Shown: positions 59,996 through 64,000 of the stretch, one piece after another
Layout: every line of letters starts with the position of its first letter
Position numbering within the stretch: the stretch's first letter is position 1
DNA from: REEB95 sp035934995
GTDB taxonomy: Bacteria; Pseudomonadota; Alphaproteobacteria; ATCC43930; CGMCC-115725
DNA length: 64,000 nucleotides
Direction of reading: 5' to 3'
NCBI GenBank assembly: GCA_035934995.1
Contig: DASYXI010000041.1
Span: 1 to 64,000 of the forward strand
Program-made: the position numbers and the translations under genes
Notes under the pieces: model-generated
What the model was told of the DNA's origin: nothing
The model's database searches: none
What the model saw: only the letters and a program-made list of their open reading frames with translations

Positions 59996-60897
59996 GACGC
60001 CTGTCGAGCGGTCGGCTCGACCAGGCGCAGTCGGTTATTGGCGCTGGCAAGGCGGGCATAACGGCTCAACAAATTACGCGCCGACGGGGCTAGATCGGCG
60101 CGCGCCAAGATATGCGCGAGGTTGGCCTCGAAAAGGCCGAGCGCATCACTGCAATCGAAATACCGGCCGGCAAAGGCGTAGGCATGCAACGTCCGGTTAT
60201 CCACGCAGCGGGCGATCACATCCGCGAATGGCCGGTCGCCGGCGGTGCCGAGACAGTCAAGGATCGTGGGTTCGAAGATGCATCGGCCGGCGATCGCCCA
60301 TCGTCCGGCTCCCGGCCAATCGTCGACGCCAGCGGCTGCGAGCAGCCGATCGTCGCGGCGTCGAGCGGCGATCACGCCGTGACGCGCCGTGCGACTGCGT
60401 GCGGCCGGTGTCACGGCGACGAGATTGCCGCCAACCTGCGCGTAGGCCCCGATCATCTGCGCGAGGCACGGCGTTCTTGTCTGAATGACCTCGTCCGGCA
60501 TGACCAGCGCAAACGGCCCGTCGCCAACGACGTGTCGCGCGCACCACAGGGCATGCGCCACGCCCAGCGGCTCCAGCTGCCTTATATAGGCAATGGTTCC
60601 CGACCCGAAGTCGCTCGACTCGATCGCCGCAAGTGCGCCGTCCTTGCCGGCCCGGCGGAGCGTGTCTTCGAGTTCGGTCGCACAGTCGAAATGATCCTCA
60701 ATCGTTCCTTTGCCGCGGCCGGTGACGATGACGATCTCGTCGATGCCCGCAGCGCGGGCTTCTTCGACCGCATATTGGATCAGCGGCCGATCAACCAGCG
60801 GTAGCATTTCCTTGGGGACCGCCTTGGCCGCGGGAAGAAACCGCGTATCGAGCGCGCCCACGGGGATCACCGCGCGGCGGACAATGGATTTCGTCAT
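59992..60897 (-). CDS. galU: UTP-glucose-1-phosphate uridylyltransferase-like protein
   Basis: A 301-residue GalU-type nucleotidyltransferase. KAVPKEMLPLVDRPLIQYAVEEARAAGIDEIVIVTGRGKG (about 25-64) matches GalU. The N-terminal nucleotide-binding loop reads PVGALDTRFLP (12-22), where GalU normally has PVAGLGTRFLP, so Gly15 and Gly17 positions are Ala and Asp. The family usually catalyses UTP + glucose-1-P to UDP-glucose. The altered loop makes full activity uncertain. It is the first gene of the galU-manB pair. Confidence 0.85.
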   Translation of the reverse strand: MTKSIVRRAVIPVGALDTRFLPAAKAVPKEMLPLVDRPLIQYAVEEARAAGIDEIVIVTGRGKGTIEDHFDCATELEDTLRRAGKDGALAAIESSDFGSGTIAYIRQLEPLGVAHALWCARHVVGDGPFALVMPDEVIQTRTPCLAQMIGAYAQVGGNLVAVTPAARSRTARHGVIAARRRDDRLLAAAGVDDWPGAGRWAIAGRCIFEPTILDCLGTAGDRPFADVIARCVDNRTLHAYAFAGRYFDCSDALGLFEANLAHILARADLAPSARNLLSRYARLASANNRLRLVEPTARQAS

Positions 60898-60997
60898 GTG
60901 TCGCTGTGCTCCGAAATGTGCAGAGATGTGTCCATCGGCTTAAGACGGCCGGCTATCGCCTTTATTCCAAAGTCGGAGACATGCTTTTCGGACGCCT

Positions 60998-61022
60998 GGA
61001 ATAAAATCGCCAACCGGCCGTC
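60998..61022 (+). promoter_or_regulatory. ECF-type promoter candidate for the anti-sigma-like gene
   Basis: GGAAT at 60998-61002, 16 bases, then CGTC at 61019-61022, resembling ECF promoters (GGAAT-N16-CGTC). It points to the GTG at 61066. One ECF factor lies 2.5 kb away. Evidence is pattern only. Confidence 0.33.
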
Positions 61023-61065
61023 CGTATCATTGTGTCGTGGCGTCAATTACGCGCGGGGTAAATCC

Positions 61066-61536
61066 GTGGCAGAGAACCGCTCCAGCAATGTCATCGTTCT
61101 GCCGCATCGGCGCCGCACGCGCTGGCGGCTCGCGGCGCTCCGTTGGTGGCCGTATCACGACACGCACCAGCCCGAGCTGCCGCCGGCATCGACGATCAGC
61201 GACTATGATCTGCATGCGTTCGTCGACAACGCGCTCGATGCCGTGCGACGCAAGCGGGTACAGGCGTTTCTCGCGCAGCACCCGGCCCTAGCCGCCGACG
61301 CCGCCGCCTATTCCCGGCAAAACCGCATGTTGCGGGCGCTCAAGCGCCCACCGAAACCAAGTTCGCCGGCGCTGGGCTACCTCGCGGTCCAACTCACCTT
61401 CCGTCTGACGCGTGGGCGCATCGCCCGCGCGGCGGCGTGTTGCGTGGCTGCGGCTGTAATCGCCTTTGCCGGTTGGTCATTCATATCGGACGATTGGGGC
61501 GTCGTGTCGCGCCTGATCGTGGCGGCGGGGTGGTAA
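61066..61536 (+). CDS. Anti-sigma-factor-like single-pass membrane protein
   Basis: A 156-residue protein if started at the GTG at 61066. Cytosolic part (about 1-110) has ISDYDLHAFVDNALDAVRRKRVQAFLAQHPALAADAAAY, the pattern of anti-sigma N-domains without the zinc-binding HxxxCxxC. One membrane segment (about 127-149) and a short periplasmic end follow. It likely holds an ECF factor inactive. The nearest sigma gene is at 57919. The longer frame upstream to 60898 lacks coding character. The cysteine-free form suggests it responds to something other than redox. Confidence 0.65.
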   Translation: MAENRSSNVIVLPHRRRTRWRLAALRWWPYHDTHQPELPPASTISDYDLHAFVDNALDAVRRKRVQAFLAQHPALAADAAAYSRQNRMLRALKRPPKPSSPALGYLAVQLTFRLTRGRIARAAACCVAAAVIAFAGWSFISDDWGVVSRLIVAAGW

Positions 61537-61572
61537 TAGCCGCGCATTGACGACCGCTCCTTTGTGACTATT

Positions 61573-61605
61573 CCGTGGTTCAGACCACGGGAAATCCCGC
61601 GATTT
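61573..61605 (+). promoter_or_regulatory. Two adjacent hairpins downstream of the anti-sigma-like gene
   Basis: CCGTGGT (61573-61579) and ACCACGG (61584-61590) form a 7-bp stem with a TCAG loop, and AAATC/GATTT (61592-61605) forms a second small stem. No T tract follows, so this may be a Rho-independent pause or processing site, not a strong terminator. Confidence 0.4.
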
Positions 61606-61828
61606 AAGGGTACCCGCGTCAAATTTGTGCCCCATTTGGCAGCTTAGATTCATCAACAGTTGCCGTCGCGAACCGCGCGTCGGGGCGTCTCTTGGGGCGC
61701 CGCATCGGATCGGATGCCATTTTGCCTACGCCGGAGGAGGGGACAACGCGGTCGATCTCGCTCTCGATGTCCACACGTCAACCAGAACGCACGTGTGTCG
61801 GACCAATTTTTGTGTGAGGTGAATAGCG

Positions 61829-62656
61829 ATGACGACGCTGCAGAAAGAAGCCGCCTGGTCGAACACGAATGTCGCGATCATGGCGAACGAATCGAATCAA
61901 CCGAATCAGGTCGAGCCGGCGTCCGCCGGCCGCACCAAGTTGGTGCTGGTCGACGACGACGCCGACTATCGTGAAGCCGCATCGGCGGAGCTTACGGAAC
62001 TCGCCTTCGAGGTGTTGGCGTTCGCCGCCGGCGACGAGATGCTCGAGTACTTCGCCCAGAACAACGACGCCGACATCATCGTGCTCGACTGGAAGCTGCC
62101 GGGCGGACTCGGCATCGACCTGCTGCCCAAGCTGCACGATCGCGGCATCCGGTTGCCGGTGGTGTTTCTCACCGGCATGCCGGCGACCGCTTACGAGAAC
62201 GCGGCGCTCGATCGCGGTGCGCTCGATTTCGTCGACAAAGCGCGTGGCGTTCCGATTCTTGCCAAACGCATCCGCCTGATCCTGGATTCGCACCGACGCG
62301 CCCGCGAGACGCCCGCAAAATCGGCGCTCACCTGCGGAAAATTGACGCTGCGGCCGGACGTCAATCGCGCGTTCTGGGACAACCGGGACGTCAATCTGAC
62401 GGTGACGGAATTCAACATCGTTCACCTGATGGTGGCGCATGCCGGCGAGCACGTGACCTACCGCTCGATCTATGATTGCGTCCATCATGCGGGATTCGTG
62501 GCCGGCAACGGCGACGAGGGCTACCGTACGAATGTCCGCTCGTCGATCAAACGCATCCGCAACAAATTCCGGGCGCTCGATGGCGAATTCTCCGAGATCG
62601 AGAACTTTCCGGCCTTCGGATACCGGTGGCGCACCGCGCCGGCCCAACCTGCCTGA
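61829..62656 (+). CDS. OmpR/PhoB-family response regulator, ChvI-like
   Basis: A 275-residue response regulator. Receiver (about 32-155) has the acidic pocket LVDDDAD, phospho-acceptor Asp in IIVLDWKLPGGLG (about 92), the Thr of FLTGMP and the Lys of FVDKARG. The C-terminal winged helix (about 170-275) carries NLTVTEFNIVHLMVAHAGEHVTYRSIYD and YRTNVRSSIKRIRNKF, close to ChvI of Rhizobiales. The N-terminal 30 residues are an extension. GAGGTGAA before the ATG fits. A short kinase-like ORF follows but no full kinase. Confidence 0.85.
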   Translation: MTTLQKEAAWSNTNVAIMANESNQPNQVEPASAGRTKLVLVDDDADYREAASAELTELAFEVLAFAAGDEMLEYFAQNNDADIIVLDWKLPGGLGIDLLPKLHDRGIRLPVVFLTGMPATAYENAALDRGALDFVDKARGVPILAKRIRLILDSHRRARETPAKSALTCGKLTLRPDVNRAFWDNRDVNLTVTEFNIVHLMVAHAGEHVTYRSIYDCVHHAGFVAGNGDEGYRTNVRSSIKRIRNKFRALDGEFSEIENFPAFGYRWRTAPAQPA

Positions 62657-62696
62657 CGGTCAGCCGCCGCAGGACAAGCGTGCCGCCGCCGATGAG

Positions 62697-62912
62697 ATGG
62701 CGCACGCTTTCAAGGGGTCGTTGGCGACGATCCGCTCGTCGATCGAGCCGTTGCGCCGCGCGGTGCCGCTGGAGAATGCGCGCGCGCGACGGGCGCTCGA
62801 ACTGATCGAAGCCGCGGTCGATCGCCTTGTCGCCTTGGTCGAAGCGGTACACGAGCGCGACTGCGCCGCGGCCGCAGCGGACGAACCGTCGACCGACACG
62901 ACGCGAAACTGA
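62697..62912 (+). CDS. Short histidine-kinase dimerisation-domain-like ORF
   Basis: A 71-residue ORF: MAHAFKGSLATIRSSIEPLRRAV and ALELIEAAVDRLVALVEAVHE resemble the two helices of a DHp domain, with His3 in H-x-x-K-x-x-L as the possible phospho-acceptor. ATP-binding and membrane parts are absent. The ribosome site is poor and the frame starts upstream inside the regulator. It follows the ChvI-like regulator by 40 bp. It may be a decayed ChvG-like kinase or a small phosphotransfer protein. Confidence 0.35.
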   Translation: MAHAFKGSLATIRSSIEPLRRAVPLENARARRALELIEAAVDRLVALVEAVHERDCAAAAADEPSTDTTRN

Positions 62913-63093
62913 CGACGCCCCGCGAGCGCGCGCGGCGTTCCGTAGCGGTCACCGTTTCTGTCACCGTTATGGCACAAGACCGGACCCGGTTTGATCACAA
63001 CCGACCAGGCATGTCGGGCCACAAAATCCGCAAAATCTTGCGTAACGCTGCGTTCGTTCGACGGGCCAGCGGAACGGTCGATGGAGTAATGCC

Positions 63094-63738
63094 ATGCGGC
63101 GTTTGACGGGCGGGATTGCATCGATCGCGGCATTGAGCTTTGCCGTCGCGATCGCGTTTTCGCTGCCGGCTTCGGCGCAGTCGAATCCGGCGCTGCCGAG
63201 TTACAATTCAACGCTGCCGCCACAACAGCAGCAAAGTCTGGCGTCGCCGACGCAGAATTCGCCGTCGGTCCCGAACGATCCAGGGTATCAACTCGGCAAC
63301 GGCGATCAGATTCGCATCACCGTGTTCGGTCAGCCGGACTTGACCAATACCTATCAAGTCGACGGTCAAGGGATGCTCCAATTTCCGCTCGTTGGCCGCA
63401 TCCATGCTGGCGGCATGACCGCCGGGGAATTGCAGCAAGAGATCGTTCATAAGCTGAGTCCGGATTACATCCGCAATCCGAGCGTCAGCGTCGAGGTTCT
63501 GAACTACCGACCGTTCTACATCTTGGGCGAAGTGAACAAGGCGGGCGCCTATCCCTATGTGAGCGGCATGACGGTGAGCCAGGCGGTCGCCTTCGCCGGC
63601 GGTTTCACTTACCGCGCCAAGGACAACAGTTTCCAAATCGATCGCAGTGAGCACGGGCAGCACCAGGAAATCAACGCAAGCAGAGACACGCCGGTCCGTC
63701 CCGGCGACGTCATAACGATTCCCGAGCGATTCTTCTGA
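63094..63738 (+). CDS. Polysaccharide export protein, Wza/BexD-like
   Basis: A 214-residue Wza-family outer-membrane export protein with signal peptide ending PASAQS. Poly_export domain (about 65-145: YQLGNGDQIRITVFGQPDLTNTYQVDGQGMLQFPLVGRI) and SLBB-like domain (about 146-213: FYILGEVNKAGAYPYVSGMTVSQAVAFAGGFT). No lipobox Cys is visible, so it is shorter and probably not lipidated. It is the first gene of the EPS export block. Its stop overlaps the next ATG (TGATG). Confidence 0.93.
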   Translation: MRRLTGGIASIAALSFAVAIAFSLPASAQSNPALPSYNSTLPPQQQQSLASPTQNSPSVPNDPGYQLGNGDQIRITVFGQPDLTNTYQVDGQGMLQFPLVGRIHAGGMTAGELQQEIVHKLSPDYIRNPSVSVEVLNYRPFYILGEVNKAGAYPYVSGMTVSQAVAFAGGFTYRAKDNSFQIDRSEHGQHQEINASRDTPVRPGDVITIPERFF

Positions 63739-64000
63739 TGTCATTCCTCGAACCGTTGCACCCGCGCCAACCGGCGTCGCGGCGTGACCTTTATGAGCGC
63801 GCGCCGCTGCAGTACGTTGCTGCGCCGGCCGCCGGCCCGCCGCAACAGGATCTGCTGGACACGATTCATCGCATCTGGCGGCACCGGCTCTTGGTGCTGG
63901 CGTTCATGGCGGGGTTCGTCGCCATTGCCGCGGTCGTATTGTGGCACCTGCCGTCGCTCTATGTTGGCGAAGCACAAGTCCAGATCGGCGTTCCCGCGAC
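63738..64000 (+). CDS. Wzz/GumC-family chain-length protein (3' cut by window end)
   Basis: The ATG at 63738 overlaps the wza-like stop. The first 87 codons are in the window: a polar, Pro-rich N-terminus (about 1-45, DLLDTIHRIWRHR at the end), a hydrophobic segment (about 48-68, LLVLAFMAGFVAIAAVVLW) and the start of a periplasmic part (LYVGEAQVQIGV). This is the layout of Wzz/ExoP polysaccharide chain-length and tyrosine-kinase-linked proteins. The rest, possibly including a kinase domain, lies beyond the end. Confidence 0.8.
   Translation, partial: MSFLEPLHPRQPASRRDLYERAPLQYVAAPAAGPPQQDLLDTIHRIWRHRLLVLAFMAGFVAIAAVVLWHLPSLYVGEAQVQIGVPA

Overview
The window looks like chromosome of an alphaproteobacterium, most likely Hyphomicrobiales (Rhizobiales). 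Signs of this are a Caulobacter/rhizobial-style cpa/tad pilus operon, an LdtR-like MarR regulator, a ChvI-like response regulator, a DUF1328 gene with a GGAAC-N16-CGTT (EcfG-type) promoter candidate, and several catabolic and transport gene sets common in soil and freshwater members of that order. I found no tRNA, rRNA, CRISPR array, IS element or phage gene.

Left part (1-23.4 kb, visibly less GC-rich than the rest). A terminator closes an upstream, unseen gene. A long Flp/Tad pilus operon follows: cpaB, cpaC, a mini CpaD-like lipoprotein, cpaE, cpaF, tadB, tadC, a TPR-LytR_C lipoprotein, tadD and cpaA. Directly behind it lies a membrane glycan set: two polytopic proteins with GT-C-like traits, a GT87-type protein on the opposite strand, a dolichyl-phosphate-mannose-synthase-like GT2 enzyme and a SAM methyltransferase. 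From 17.6 to 23.4 kb the DNA is sparse: a truncated synthase-like remnant, small membrane proteins and lipoproteins, a DsbA-like thiol oxidoreductase, an eight-repeat TPR protein and the LdtR-like regulator.

Middle part (23.5-53 kb, GC-rich). A PAS protein precedes a tightly packed seven-gene operon: a complete branched-chain-type ABC importer (with a natural LivM-LivG fusion) joined to a three-subunit flavoprotein / iron-sulfur / CCG-domain oxidoreductase. From 32.6 to 37.1 kb several genes are broken: a frameshifted conserved gene, a transglutaminase-like peptidase with an amber codon and a frameshift, a beheaded short-chain dehydrogenase and a possible DoxX scrap. Between them are an intact HU protein and MlaC. 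A hybrid-free sensor kinase, an orphan ABC binding protein, two amidases, a MetE-like zinc enzyme, two paralogous NitT/TauT-type binding proteins, a ThDP enzyme, a luciferase-like monooxygenase, an alpha/beta hydrolase and a fumarylacetoacetase-family enzyme form a catabolic neighbourhood (39.6-52 kb) whose substrate I cannot name.

Right part (52-64 kb). Stress and envelope genes: a PepSY-like repeat protein, a CBS protein, a glycine-rich repeat protein, a GT4 glycosyltransferase, an ABC exporter, trehalose-phosphatase, an ECF sigma factor, a phosphohexomutase, a GalU-like enzyme, an anti-sigma-like membrane protein, a ChvI-like regulator, and the start of an exopolysaccharide export locus (Wza-like, then Wzz-like cut by the window end). 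Sugar-nucleotide supply, sigma/anti-sigma control and polysaccharide export probably work together here.
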